From Ureibacillus manganicus DSM 26584 (lineage in GTDB: Bacteria > Bacillota > Bacilli > Bacillales_A > Planococcaceae), in NCBI RefSeq assembly GCF_000772945.1, contig NZ_JPVN01000002.1:184885-248884 (forward strand): a stretch of 64,000 nt of DNA, read 5' to 3'. Positions within the stretch are counted from its first letter, which is position 1; every line of letters starts with the position of its first letter. The position numbers were made by a program, and so were the translations under genes. The notes under the pieces are model-generated. The model was not told the DNA's origin. It was given only the letters and a program-made list of their open reading frames with translations, and did not search any database. This document shows, one piece after another, positions 34,874 to 44,381 of the stretch.

Positions 34874-35635
34874 TTATGGTGTACAAGGTTGGAATGAAAG
34901 ATTTGGACCAGTTAGTGTAATTGTTGCAGTGAAAGTATCAGTAGGATCTGCTGCATTAACAGCTAAAACTACGAGATTAACTGTCCCATTTGCATTTGGT
35001 GTAAATGTGAATGTAAAGTTTGTAAGCTCTCCACCGAAATTATCTTGAGCAGTTACAGTTACAACTCTAGTTGGACCTTCACCTGCGCAAGTCATTGAAG
35101 TGATTTCCCCTTGGTTAAGATTGATATTAGGAGTAGCGCCAGGGAAGACAATATTGATGTGGTTACCTTGTGGTGAACATTGATTTTCAGGGCCACAAAG
35201 TTGGATTGATAAGCTGTTTAAAGGTCTTCCGTTAAATTCACCTTGTTGCGCTTGAATAAATTGGCAGCAAACGAAAGTATCCGGAACACATGGTCCTTCC
35301 ATCGGTATACCACAAACTATACCTGTTGGAACTGCTTCTGGAGTTACAGAGAATGTTAAAGGAATTTCGACGCAGATGTTCTGACTTACAGTGAAAGTAC
35401 AAAAACGTTGAGGTGTACCGACACATGGTTGATTGATTCTTGCTGGGCCACGACAAAATGAACGAATAGGTAGTATTTGAACATCTGGTCTAATTGTAAC
35501 TGTAGCCTGCACACAAACTTCCTCATGAACCGTTACTGGACATGGAGTTAATGGATCTTGTTGCACTTGTTGCACTTGATTTGTATTCTGTGTGGAAACT
35601 GGATTAGAATCTCCACAGCCGCATGGATTTGCCAA
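34874..35635 (-). CDS. Cys-rich protein, possible spore-coat/exosporium component
   Basis: 253 residues from TTG 35635, eight bases after AAAGGAG. The N-terminus ANPCGCGDSN and a Gln-rich stretch precede a Cys-rich domain (about 30-125) homologous to the 34444 protein. Residues about 130-253 form a separate beta-sandwich-like, Asn/Thr-rich domain (ITSMTCAGEGPTRVVTVTAQ, then FTFTFTPNANGTVNLVV). About 15 Cys in total and no signal peptide. A spore surface role is inferred from composition and the sporulating host; function not established. Confidence 0.75.
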   Translation of the reverse strand: MANPCGCGDSNPVSTQNTNQVQQVQQDPLTPCPVTVHEEVCVQATVTIRPDVQILPIRSFCRGPARINQPCVGTPQRFCTFTVSQNICVEIPLTFSVTPEAVPTGIVCGIPMEGPCVPDTFVCCQFIQAQQGEFNGRPLNSLSIQLCGPENQCSPQGNHINIVFPGATPNINLNQGEITSMTCAGEGPTRVVTVTAQDNFGGELTNFTFTFTPNANGTVNLVVLAVNAADPTDTFTATITLTGPNLSFQPCTP

Positions 35636-35812
35636 TAATAACACTCCTTTTTTATTTTTCTATATATATCTATTCAACTTACAATTTTAGATTTAGTTGA
35701 ATTAACTAGATAAACAAATTATTTTATAGATTATTGTAGTAGATTCATTTGCCTATCAAGTATAAACACCCATTAAATATTAGGTTGATGCCAAGCAATA
35801 ATGAAAAATAAT

Positions 35813-35849
35813 AAAAGTCGATCCCCTATAAATAGGGATCGACTTTTTT
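35813..35849. terminator. Strong bidirectional hairpin
   Basis: AAAAGTCGATCCC / GGGATCGACTTTTTT with a short AT loop; a second stem TCATTGCT / AGCAATGA lies at 35853-35872. It would end transcription of the small broken gene from the right. Confidence 0.88.
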
Positions 35850-35891
35850 ATGTCATTGCTTGCGAGCAATGATAACTATTATAAAAAAGGA

Positions 35892-36046
35892 CTATGCCTT
35901 AACTTCTAACTTTTCTTGTAATTTTTCCTGGTTTTCTTGTAGAACTTTTACTTCTTTTTCTAACGAATCAAGTTTCATCAGTATTGGTTTAAGTGCTTCT
36001 TCTAACATTACTTGTAAACGTGTAGCTTTTCATTTTGATCCATCAT
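35892..36046 (-). pseudogene. Small coiled-coil gene with a one-base frameshift
   Basis: On the minus strand ATG 36046 (or 36043) follows GGAG by nine bases and reads MMDQNEKLHVYK then stops. If one A is added to the AAAA run at 36027-36030, the frame becomes MDQNEKATRLQVMLEEALKP and continues without interruption through ILMKLDSLEKEVKVLQENQ to the stop at 35892, giving about 50 residues of heptad coiled coil. The intact part alone (from 36008) has no ribosome site. This looks like a recent slip in a poly-A run, or a sequencing error. Confidence 0.6.
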
Positions 36047-36168
36047 TTGAATTCACTCCAATTCTAAAGATGCATTCGTTTTACATCTTTTATTCTACTC
36101 CTCGAATAGTATTAATTCATTAATTTATTTGTAATGTAGAAATTTTGTCAAACTTAAACAAACAAAAA

Positions 36169-36197
36169 GAGATTGCAAGGTTGCCCTTTACAATCCC
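36169..36197 (-). terminator. Terminator of the GGDEF-EAL gene
   Basis: Stem GGGATTGTAAAGG / CCTTGCAATCTC with a bulge, followed by TTTTTG; it overlaps the region just after the stop at 36198. Confidence 0.7.
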
Positions 36198-38309
36198 TTA
36201 AATAGTAACTAATCTTTTTTGCATAAATTGCTCAAATGCTTCAATTTTTAGCGGTCGACTATAGTAATATCCTTGGCCAAATCTACAACCTTCAATAGAA
36301 AGTTCTGTTGCTTGGTCTTGTAATTCGATTCCTTCAGCGATTACCTTCAATCCAATTGAATTTGCAATATGAATAATTGCACGAACAATGGCTCTACTTT
36401 CTTCATTGACATGGATGTCACGCACAAAAGATGCATCAATTTTTAACGTATCAATTGGGAGATGTTTAATATAGCTTAAAGAGCTATAACCCGTACCAAA
36501 ATCATCAACAGATACTTGAACACCAATTGCACGGATCTCTTGTAAAATAGAAATAGTATTTTGTATGTCTGCAAAAACACTTTCTGTTAACTCAATTTCT
36601 AAAAATTCAGGAGCAAGTTTTGTCTCCTCAAGTATTTGAGTTAATTTTTTAGCAAATTCCGGGTCCTCTAATTGTCGAACGGAAACGTTGATAGAGATAA
36701 CTAAATTGTCTAGACCCTTGTCTTGCCATTCTTTCGCTTGGCGACAACCTTCATACAAAATCCATTCTCCTAATGGAATGATTAAACCTGTTTCTTCCGC
36801 TAAAGAAATGAATTTTCCGGGTGGTATCGTTCCTAAATCAGGGTGATTCCAGCGAACCAATGCTTCCATACCAATAATCTGATCACTTTTTAAATTAATT
36901 TTAGGTTGATATTCTAAATAAAATTGTTTTTCTTTCAACGCAATACGAAAAGCACTTTCTAACAGTCTTCGTTCAATCGACTGATACTCAATTGTTTTAT
37001 TGAAAAACAGATAATCGTTTTTAGTTCCTGTTTTTACTAAAGTTAATGCATTTGCTGCATTTTTAATAAGTTCTTCTGCTGATTGACCGTGTTCAGGATA
37101 ATTTGCAACGCCAATACTACATGTAACAACTTGTTCTTCACCATCTACACTAAAGCCCGCACGGAAATTTGTCATTATACGATTGATAATTTCGCTGGTT
37201 TCTTCATTATTTTTCACGTTTTTCAACATGACAATAAATTCGTCGCCACCCATTCTTGCAGCTACATCTGTTGGACGTATCGTGTTACGAATCGTATCTG
37301 CTGCTTTCTTTAAGATACTATCACCAATATCGTGACCAAGTTGATCATTAATATTTTTAAAATTATCTAAGTCAATAAACAAAATAGACATGTTATATTT
37401 CGAATTATTACGATCTAGCAAAACATTACGTAACTGATTCATAAAAGATCTCCTATTTGGAAAATCAGTTAAACTATCATGATAGGCTAGATGATGTATT
37501 TTCTTTTCAATCGCTTTTTTTGTACTAATATCGCGCATAACAACTAATATTAACTCTTTTGTAGAACCATATTGACTTTTTTCTATTTTACTAATTACAA
37601 CTTCAACCTCAATATAGTCGCCCTGTTTAGTAAGAAGGCGACATTCACAATCAATAGTTTTCTTTTTAGCTATGAATGACTCTAAATCACGTTTAAAAGA
37701 CTTTATATCATTTGGATGTATCAATTCAAATAGATTCGATTTCTCTAATTTCGAAAGATTAAATTGTAATATTTTTTCAAAGGATGGTGAAACATAATCT
37801 AAGTTACCATCCACATCGATTAAAGATATAAGGTTTACTGAATTCTCCGCTATGAGTCGATATTTCTCATTACTTTTAATGACTTCTTCTTTTAATAATT
37901 TTTCCTTTGTAATATCTGTACGAATGGATATATATTGGTACGGTATACCATTTTCATTTAAAAAAGGGACGATGGTTGCATGCACCCAATAATACGAACC
38001 ATCTTTTCGTTTATTTTTTATTTCACCTGTCCATATATGTCCTTGTCCAATGGTTTTCCACATTTCTTTAAAAAACTCTTTTGGATGATAACCTGAGTTA
38101 ATAATATTGTGCCTTTTTCCTATTAGTTCTTCCCTACTAAATTGGGATAGCTCGCAAAATAAATCATTTACATATGTAATAATCCCTTGTCTGTCAGTCA
38201 CCCCAACAATGGCTGATTTATCTAATGCGTATTCTTTATCAAGTAGTACTTTGAGTTGTTCATTGATTTCTTCTATATTGTTTAAAGGAATTGGATGTTT
38301 CGTAAGCAT
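36198..38309 (-). CDS. PAS-PAS-GGDEF-EAL cyclic di-GMP signalling protein
   Basis: 703 residues, no membrane segment. Two PAS domains (about 20-140, with GKRHNIINSGYHPKEFF and a PAC motif YQYISIRTDITKEK; and about 150-270) precede a GGDEF domain with intact ARMGGDEF and FPNRRSF, then an EAL domain with intact EALVRWNHPD, NVSVRQL, DDFGTGYSSL and IAEGIE. Both synthase and phosphodiesterase motifs look catalytically complete, so net activity cannot be predicted. ATG 38309 follows GAGGAG. Single gene; sensed signal unknown. Confidence 0.94.
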   Translation of the reverse strand: MLTKHPIPLNNIEEINEQLKVLLDKEYALDKSAIVGVTDRQGIITYVNDLFCELSQFSREELIGKRHNIINSGYHPKEFFKEMWKTIGQGHIWTGEIKNKRKDGSYYWVHATIVPFLNENGIPYQYISIRTDITKEKLLKEEVIKSNEKYRLIAENSVNLISLIDVDGNLDYVSPSFEKILQFNLSKLEKSNLFELIHPNDIKSFKRDLESFIAKKKTIDCECRLLTKQGDYIEVEVVISKIEKSQYGSTKELILVVMRDISTKKAIEKKIHHLAYHDSLTDFPNRRSFMNQLRNVLLDRNNSKYNMSILFIDLDNFKNINDQLGHDIGDSILKKAADTIRNTIRPTDVAARMGGDEFIVMLKNVKNNEETSEIINRIMTNFRAGFSVDGEEQVVTCSIGVANYPEHGQSAEELIKNAANALTLVKTGTKNDYLFFNKTIEYQSIERRLLESAFRIALKEKQFYLEYQPKINLKSDQIIGMEALVRWNHPDLGTIPPGKFISLAEETGLIIPLGEWILYEGCRQAKEWQDKGLDNLVISINVSVRQLEDPEFAKKLTQILEETKLAPEFLEIELTESVFADIQNTISILQEIRAIGVQVSVDDFGTGYSSLSYIKHLPIDTLKIDASFVRDIHVNEESRAIVRAIIHIANSIGLKVIAEGIELQDQATELSIEGCRFGQGYYYSRPLKIEAFEQFMQKRLVTI

Positions 38310-38621
38310 AACAATAGTCTCCTCGGTAAAGAGATACTTTTTTAAAACAAATATATTAAATCTTTGTTTTCTTCGTGCTTCTATTTTAACAAAAACTTTA
38401 CAATCGAAACGGGGATAGTTTTAAAATTGCTAAAATTTTTATGGAAGATGTCAAAAATATGTAACAAATGTTTGTCGCTTGATAGTCTGTTCCTATGTAA
38501 TTTTAATGAATTGTAAATAAATTATAAATTATGGGTATTTTTCCCTAAAATGTTCTACAAATAGAAAAAGAATAAAACCTCCAGATTTACGCACATTAAA
38601 AGTCTAGGAGGTGATTTAACC
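38310..38621. other. Intergenic region between divergent genes
   Basis: 312 AT-rich bases upstream of the GGDEF-EAL gene (minus) and the 71-residue gene (plus). Promoters are expected, but I see no distinctive operator or RNA. Confidence 0.3.
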
Positions 38622-38837
38622 ATGGGTAACAAAAACAATAAGAGAACATTGAATGTGCGAACTCATAATCCTTTCGAGACATATAAACACTTGCATACGA
38701 ACACAACAAGTCACACAGATAATCCAGAAGATAATACAGCAGAGTTTTCAGAGGAATTTGACTCAAAATTAAAAAACAAAAATAATGCGACAAACCACGA
38801 TAAAAACTCGAAGTCAAATAAAAAACATAGTAAATAA
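38622..38837 (+). CDS. Small hydrophilic protein, unknown
   Basis: 71 residues, very rich in Asn, Lys, His and Thr (KNNKRTLNVRTHNPFETYKHL at the start, KNSKSNKKHSK at the end), with no hydrophobic segment and no Cys. The start is well supported: ATG 38622 follows a nearly perfect AGGAGGTGATT. Composition and size recall small spore proteins or coat-associated peptides, but I do not recognise it. It is flanked by a hairpin shared with the hydrolase gene. Confidence 0.7.
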   Translation: MGNKNNKRTLNVRTHNPFETYKHLHTNTTSHTDNPEDNTAEFSEEFDSKLKNKNNATNHDKNSKSNKKHSK

Positions 38838-38842
38838 ATAAA

Positions 38843-38868
38843 GAGCCCCTGGGATACACTAGGGGCTC
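38843..38868. terminator. Hairpin between the small protein gene and the hydrolase gene
   Basis: GAGCCCCT / AGGGGCTC stem with a 10-base loop; T-rich (TTTATTTATTT) on the minus-strand side, so it mainly serves the hydrolase gene. Confidence 0.85.
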
Positions 38869-38895
38869 GAAAAAGTTTGTTATTAAACAATATGA

Positions 38896-39702
38896 TTAAA
38901 GGTTATTCAATAACCATTCGTGCAATATGTTTGTTAGTTCTGTTCTTTTATCTAAGTAATTATGATCTGTATCAAAAATAGCAGTTTCAAATTTAGCTCC
39001 AGTACCTTCAAGAATCTGTACGAATGGATCATGGAAATACTCTTTTGGTAATTCTTCATCACTAGTAGCAGCTGTTATAAGGAGTTTTCGATTTGCCAAA
39101 TCACCTGCGAACAAAAATGTATTCCACTCATCTTCATGATCACGGACTTCCTGAATCAGCTTTTCTCCAGAACTATTTTTTAGGAAAAATGTAGCATCTT
39201 CTAACATCTGAACGATTTGATTCTCCAATTGAGGATTTTGTTCAATCATTTTTATAAATAACGAAAAGTTAGCACCTGATAATGAAGCAACTACTCGAAT
39301 CGTTGGATCCACAGATGCTGTTTTTAATGCCAAAAATCCTCCAAAACTATGGCCAACTAATCCAATTCTTTCTATATCTATTCGATGTTCTTTTGCCACA
39401 TCAGCTTGTCTAATATATTTTAATGTTATTTGAACATCTTCAATTGCATTTGCGAAGGAATAGTTTCCCGAACTCCCCCACGAGCCGCGGTAATTGATTA
39501 CTAGGACATTCCATCCTTTATCCTGAAGACTAGCAGCAATATCAAGATTTAGTACTACACCAGGAAATCCATGAAGTAAAACGATTGTTGGTTTTGCTTC
39601 TTCCCCATCTGCAATATATAGTCTTCCCACTATATAATCATTCCCACTTGGAATTTTTAATAACGAAAGCTTTCTGGCACCCGGTTGCTGTACACGAAAC
39701 AT
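38896..39702 (-). CDS. Alpha/beta hydrolase
   Basis: 268 residues from ATG 39702 (GAGGG six bases before; the ATG one codon upstream is closer than normal). The oxyanion-hole HGFPG, nucleophile elbow GHSFGG, acid in the AATSDEELP stretch, and catalytic His near FDTDHNYLDK outline a Ser-Asp-His hydrolase of the prolyl-oligopeptidase/dienelactone-hydrolase-like type. No signal peptide. Substrate unknown. It is monocistronic. Confidence 0.88.
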   Translation of the reverse strand: MFRVQQPGARKLSLLKIPSGNDYIVGRLYIADGEEAKPTIVLLHGFPGVVLNLDIAASLQDKGWNVLVINYRGSWGSSGNYSFANAIEDVQITLKYIRQADVAKEHRIDIERIGLVGHSFGGFLALKTASVDPTIRVVASLSGANFSLFIKMIEQNPQLENQIVQMLEDATFFLKNSSGEKLIQEVRDHEDEWNTFLFAGDLANRKLLITAATSDEELPKEYFHDPFVQILEGTGAKFETAIFDTDHNYLDKRTELTNILHEWLLNNL

Positions 39703-39785
39703 CATAATCCCTCATTTCCGATTAGATTACTTTGAATTAATTATATAAGTAAACAACTGGGATTTGCAACAACTAAAAATGTTTA

Positions 39786-40520
39786 CTAGTCCTCTAATAT
39801 ATCCTTTAAGAACTTCTCTCTATGTTGGAGAAAATATTTTGTGATTTGATAATGATCTGTCATTTCATAATCGATTTCATGAATATCACCATCATCAAAA
39901 GAATATATCGTTGCACCTGGATAACCTAAAATAATCGGTGAGTGAGTCGTAATTATAAATTGGACATTTACTTGTGAAACTAAGTCATGGATGATTTTCA
40001 AAAATGCGAGCTGTCTTTGAGGTGAAAGTGCCGCTTCTGGTTCATCCAATAGGTAAATTGATTTTCCATTAAAACGATTAGTGAACAAAGATAAGAAGGA
40101 TTCACCATGAGATTGCTCATGTAAAGACCTTCCACCATATGAGTCATAAATTTTTGTCGATCTTTCTTCTTCTGCAATTTCATCAATATGGGAGGCAAAT
40201 TGATAAAATGATTCTGCTCTTAAAAAGAACCCATTTGATACTTTTGGTAGCCAAGAAAGTCTAATGTAATCAGAAAGAGCAGATTCTGATGCATGTACAC
40301 TGTAAACATTATTCCTTCCCCCACCTGCACTGTTGAAGCCGCATTTATCGGCAATAGCTTCTAGAAGTGTGGACTTTCCTGTTCCATTTTCACCAACAAA
40401 AAATGTTACGGGATTATAGAGATCTAGTTGATGTAAGTTACGAATGGCGGGAATTGAAAAAGGATAGTTTCTAAATGATTGGATGTCATCACGAAGTAGT
40501 TCAACTCTTTTTAAAAACAT
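39786..40520 (-). CDS. AAA-family ATPase (ABC/SMC-like, predicted ATP-binding)
   Basis: 244 residues from ATG 40520 (GGTGAT upstream); a longer frame to 40598 has a weaker start. Walker A GENGTGKST, the signature-like SHGESF, and Walker B IYLLDEPEAALSP followed by ITTHSP are in order, with a short insert between. This is the minimal ABC-ATPase AAA_21/OLD-like type, found alone in many Bacilli and sometimes as part of defence systems, but no nuclease or toxin partner is adjacent here. The divergent 64-residue gene shares its promoter region. Confidence 0.85.
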   Translation of the reverse strand: MFLKRVELLRDDIQSFRNYPFSIPAIRNLHQLDLYNPVTFFVGENGTGKSTLLEAIADKCGFNSAGGGRNNVYSVHASESALSDYIRLSWLPKVSNGFFLRAESFYQFASHIDEIAEEERSTKIYDSYGGRSLHEQSHGESFLSLFTNRFNGKSIYLLDEPEAALSPQRQLAFLKIIHDLVSQVNVQFIITTHSPIILGYPGATIYSFDDGDIHEIDYEMTDHYQITKYFLQHREKFLKDILED

Positions 40521-40624
40521 GGAATCACCATCTTTTCTATTTTCTAGCGCTTCTAAGTGAGAAGTTCCTTGTACATAAACAAAAGTAGATATTCTCATAT
40601 TAACAAAAGAGAGGTGATGACGAT

Positions 40625-40819
40625 ATGACAGAAAGAAATGATTTTAATATGTATTCAAAATTCGACGACAAAGTTCCTTTAAGAAAAAAAGGTGAAAGAG
40701 CATTTCGTCAAAGGAAAGAAGAATTTGGCTCTGAAGAAAACTTTCAAAAGGATATTTCGAGGAACAAAGAGTCATTTCGCGACTGGGTAGAGAAAATGAC
40801 TAAGGAACTTGAAAAGTAA
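40625..40819 (+). CDS. Small charged protein, unknown
   Basis: 64 residues, Lys/Glu/Arg-rich and helical (RKKGERAFRQRKEEFGSEENF), with no Cys or hydrophobic segment. ATG 40625 follows GAGAGGTGATG with good spacing. It is divergent from the ATPase gene at 39786 by about 100 bases. Not recognised. Confidence 0.65.
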   Translation: MTERNDFNMYSKFDDKVPLRKKGERAFRQRKEEFGSEENFQKDISRNKESFRDWVEKMTKELEK

Positions 40820-40833
40820 AATAGAAATTTAAG

Positions 40834-40879
40834 AAAGATTCCCAAAAGAAAGTGACACTTCCTAGTGGGAATCTTTTTT
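40834..40879. terminator. Terminator between small gene and dut
   Basis: AAAGATTCCC / GGGAATCTTTTTT stem-loop with a long loop, serving the convergent ends. Confidence 0.8.
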
Positions 40880-40882
40880 ACA

Positions 40883-41320
40883 TTATTTTGTTCCGCTTGA
40901 GCCGAAGCCGCCCTCACCTCTAGCTGTTTTGGTTAATTCATCAACTTCTACTAAATGCACTTGTGGAACAGTTTGAATAACCATTTGAGCAATTCGCATC
41001 GCCTTTTCAACAAGAAATTCGGATTTACCGTGATTAATTAGAATTACAGCTATTTCACCACGATACCCTTCATCAATTGTTCCAGGACTATTTAGAACAG
41101 TAATACTGTGTTTTAAAGCAAGTCCACTTCGAGGACGTACTTGGGCTTCCGTACCTTTTGGTAATTCTAATTGAATACCGGTTTTTATGAGCCTAGCTTC
41201 ACCTGGTGGAATCTCCACATCTTCTATGGAATAAAGATCCATCCCAGCATCCCCTGGGTTTGCTTGAAGCGGTATTTTTGCATCTTCGTGGATTCGTTTA
41301 ATTTTTACTTCGTAGTTCAT
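40883..41320 (-). CDS. dut: dUTP diphosphatase (trimeric dUTPase)
   Basis: 145 residues from ATG 41320, eight bases after AAGGA; the ATG three codons earlier overlaps that Shine-Dalgarno. The five conserved trimeric dUTPase motifs are present: [43 protein letters not shown] MRIAQMVI, and the C-terminal [12 protein letters not shown] that closes over the active site. It hydrolyses dUTP to dUMP. It starts 11 bases after the nrdF stop and is the last gene of the nrd operon, linking dUTP removal to dNTP synthesis. Confidence 0.96.
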   Translation of the reverse strand: MNYEVKIKRIHEDAKIPLQANPGDAGMDLYSIEDVEIPPGEARLIKTGIQLELPKGTEAQVRPRSGLALKHSITVLNSPGTIDEGYRGEIAVILINHGKSEFLVEKAMRIAQMVIQTVPQVHLVEVDELTKTARGEGGFGSSGTK

Positions 41321-41331
41321 TATTGTCATCC

Positions 41332-42300
41332 TTATCGATTAAAATGGAAGGTTTCATCTGTTATTGGAGCTACTTTAGCTTTTGCGTACGATGATCCTTT
41401 TTGACTGAAAAAATCATAAGTTGACCCTTCATTACGAATCCCGTTCATAACGATTGGGTTTACTTCTTCTTCAGGGAACATGGCATCAAACCCCACATTC
41501 ATTAATGCCTTATTCGCATTATAACGTATATAAGCTATTACATCAGTGGATAAACCTGTTTTTGCATATACGTCATTAGTATAGTTTAATTCATTTTGAT
41601 ATAAATCAAGTAATACCTCATAGCTCCAAACTTTTAACTCATCTTGCTTTTCTAGTGAGAATTGCTTGAATAGGTTTTGAGCGAAAAATCCTACTGCTAC
41701 TCCGTGAATTGATTCGTCTCTCAAAATCAAGCTAATAACTTCCGCGCTGTTTCGTAATATGCCTTGTCCACCTAAGTAAAGTGGGTAGAAGAATCCTGAG
41801 TAAAATAAGAAAGATTCCAGCATTACTGATGCATACATCGCTTTCCATAAGCTTTCAGCATTTCCAACTTCAATATTGTTATAAATTTCGCTAATTTTAT
41901 TTGCTTTATATTGTAAGAACTCATTGTTCTTTACCCATTCAAACAGTTCGTCAATTTCAGAGTTTGTACAAAGGGTTGTGAAAATATAAGAATACGATTT
42001 TGCATGAATAGCTTCAAAGGATCCAAATACAGTTAAAACAGCTTTTTCCTGCATATCGGATACATGGGCTACAATTTGGTTCATCCCGATATTTGTTTGA
42101 ACTGTATCTAGTAAGGTTAGCCCAGCTAAAACTTTTTTGTACGTTTCTTGATGATCAAAGTCTTGCCATTGTTTTATGTCTTTGGAAACAGCGATTTCTT
42201 CAGGAAACCAGATTTGTTTCCATTGTTGGTCCCAAAATACTTGAGCAAGTTCACTCGTCGGTTTATTCCAATTAACAGCTTCATAGGTTAAATTTGACAT
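41332..42300 (-). CDS. nrdF: Class Ib ribonucleotide reductase beta subunit
   Basis: 322 residues from ATG 42300, eight bases after GGAGGAG within the end of nrdE. Helical di-iron/di-manganese fold with metal ligands in [14 protein letters not shown] and LRDESIHGV, and the radical Tyr in the segment between them. NrdF carries the metal-tyrosyl radical, activated by NrdI. Overlaps nrdE by 13 bases. C-terminal residues FHFNR fit the tail that docks to NrdE. Confidence 0.96.
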   Translation of the reverse strand: MSNLTYEAVNWNKPTSELAQVFWDQQWKQIWFPEEIAVSKDIKQWQDFDHQETYKKVLAGLTLLDTVQTNIGMNQIVAHVSDMQEKAVLTVFGSFEAIHAKSYSYIFTTLCTNSEIDELFEWVKNNEFLQYKANKISEIYNNIEVGNAESLWKAMYASVMLESFLFYSGFFYPLYLGGQGILRNSAEVISLILRDESIHGVAVGFFAQNLFKQFSLEKQDELKVWSYEVLLDLYQNELNYTNDVYAKTGLSTDVIAYIRYNANKALMNVGFDAMFPEEEVNPIVMNGIRNEGSTYDFFSQKGSSYAKAKVAPITDETFHFNR

Positions 42301-44381
42301 GCTACACACTCCTCCAAGGTTTGTAATCGTTGACGAACATAGTAAACGGACTTAATGCCGCGCATCCAAGCATAAATATAAATTTTTGCGAGTTGCTCTG
42401 TTGTCCACTGATCCGTTACATAAAGCGTCATTGATATTCCTTGATCTACATGCTTTTGTGCAGCCGCATACAAATCAATCATGTCATAGGGATTCACATC
42501 GTATGCCTCAACATAGAGATGCGCATTATCATTTGATAAGTGTGGCATTGGATATATTGTACGGCTATCCGCATAATCACGGATCTCCACGCGTTCAGTG
42601 CACGGTGCGATGGATGCTGTACATGATCTTATATAACTTATTGAGCCAGTTGGAGCGGTCGCAAGCCGATAGCTGTTAAACACTCCGTACCGCATAACAT
42701 CTTTTTTTAGCGCCTGCCACATATGTTTCGTGATAATTGGAATGTTTCCTAGTGCTTTTAGTACTGTCGGCGAGACTTCTTCATCTTCCCTATTCACATA
42801 TTGATCAAAGTAAACACCTGAAGCATAATCGCTATCTTCGTATCGATAGAACGTTTCGCCGCGCTCTTTTGCTATCTCCATAGATGATTTAAGCGAGTAG
42901 TAGTTCATTGCTTCCATAAAGCAATCTATAAAATCGATTGAATCCTTGGAGCCATAAAGAATTCCTTGCGTGACAAGATGACCATGTAAGTTCATGGCAC
43001 CTAGCCCAACAGAATGCATTAGCTGATTTGCTTTTGAGACTGATGGGACGTTTTTAATATTCGTCATTGTTGAAACATTCGTAAGAAGTCGCATCGACGT
43101 ATCGACTAACTTTCCGAAATCTTGTACTTTACTTGCCGCATGAATATCAATTGACCCTAAATTACACGAAACGTCTAAGCCGTATTCATTCGGTTGATCT
43201 TGGTCAGTAATGTTGCTCGTTTCCTGTACTTGCAATATTTCTGTGCATAGATTTGACATCTTTACTCGTCCAATATTTTTCAGAGGATGTACTTCATTCA
43301 CATTGTCATCAAAGATTTCAAATGGATAGCCTGATTCAAATTGTGCTTTTTTTACTTCTGTATAAAGCTTCCGCGCATTAAGGCTCTTAATCTGACGAAT
43401 ATTTGAATTGCGTAAAAGCTCTTGGTACATTTCAGTCATTGAAATTTCAGACATACGTTTTCCGTATTCGTTATAAATATCGTATGGACTGAATAACACA
43501 ATATCTTCATCTCTTTTCATTAGCTCGAAGAAGATGCTTGGAATAATAATGCCTGTCGAAAGTGTTGCAAGTCTTATTTTATCGTCGGCGTTTGGTTTTT
43601 TTGCGGAAATAAAGTTCTCGATATCCGCGTGGAAGATGTTCAAGTATGCTACACCTGAGCCATTACGCTGCCCAAGTTGATTTGAATATGAGAAAGAGTT
43701 CTCTAGTAATTTAGCAACAGGAATAACACCACTCGCACGATTTAATATTCCTTTAATTGGATCACCTAATGGTCGCAAATCTGTTAGGTTAACACCTACT
43801 CCTCCGCCAAGGCGGGATAGCTCTAGACAGTACCCAATATTCTCAGCAATGCTGTTCATTGAATCATCCATCGTTAGTTTGAAACAGCTCACTAATTCTC
43901 CGCGCGCATTCTTTCCGCTATTTAAGGCAGTAGGTGTGGCTGGCTGATACGCTTCCATCATGGCTTCCACTGCACGCTCGGCAAGTTCTTTATCCCCTTG
44001 CGCTAAGTACAATGCAATGATAACAATTCGATCTTCATATTTTTCTAGAATCTCTTGCCCATCTCGACTTTTCATTGCATAGCTATCATAGAATTTACTT
44101 GCACTCATGAAAGAAGGGAATCGGAAATTGTATCTGTTAGCCTTGTCGTACATTTTTTTTATGAATTCCATTTCATAGAGTTCGATAAATTCCTTTTCGT
44201 AATATCCTTCTTCTACTAGATTACGAATCTTTTCTTCTATAGTATTAAAATTTCTTAATTTTGGATTTACATATTCCAAAAAATAATGACTTGTCGCATC
44301 ATGATCCTTGTCTAATTCTAATTCCCCAGTTAAGCTATAACGGTTTAAAACTTCATTATTTAATTTTAAGTAAGTTTTCAT
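42288..44381 (-). CDS. nrdE: Class Ib ribonucleotide reductase alpha subunit
   Basis: 697 residues, slightly short as expected for class Ib enzymes that lack the full ATP-cone. Active-site Cys in ELVSCFKL and in the NLCTEIL loop, radical-transfer Tyr in the YRLATAPTGSIS region, and the C-terminal redox pair CVAC (ECVACQI end). Reduces NDPs to dNDPs with NrdF. ATG 44381 lies after GAGGGTGAAGG inside the end of nrdI; overlap is 26 bases. Confidence 0.97.
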   Translation of the reverse strand: MKTYLKLNNEVLNRYSLTGELELDKDHDATSHYFLEYVNPKLRNFNTIEEKIRNLVEEGYYEKEFIELYEMEFIKKMYDKANRYNFRFPSFMSASKFYDSYAMKSRDGQEILEKYEDRIVIIALYLAQGDKELAERAVEAMMEAYQPATPTALNSGKNARGELVSCFKLTMDDSMNSIAENIGYCLELSRLGGGVGVNLTDLRPLGDPIKGILNRASGVIPVAKLLENSFSYSNQLGQRNGSGVAYLNIFHADIENFISAKKPNADDKIRLATLSTGIIIPSIFFELMKRDEDIVLFSPYDIYNEYGKRMSEISMTEMYQELLRNSNIRQIKSLNARKLYTEVKKAQFESGYPFEIFDDNVNEVHPLKNIGRVKMSNLCTEILQVQETSNITDQDQPNEYGLDVSCNLGSIDIHAASKVQDFGKLVDTSMRLLTNVSTMTNIKNVPSVSKANQLMHSVGLGAMNLHGHLVTQGILYGSKDSIDFIDCFMEAMNYYSLKSSMEIAKERGETFYRYEDSDYASGVYFDQYVNREDEEVSPTVLKALGNIPIITKHMWQALKKDVMRYGVFNSYRLATAPTGSISYIRSCTASIAPCTERVEIRDYADSRTIYPMPHLSNDNAHLYVEAYDVNPYDMIDLYAAAQKHVDQGISMTLYVTDQWTTEQLAKIYIYAWMRGIKSVYYVRQRLQTLEECVACQI

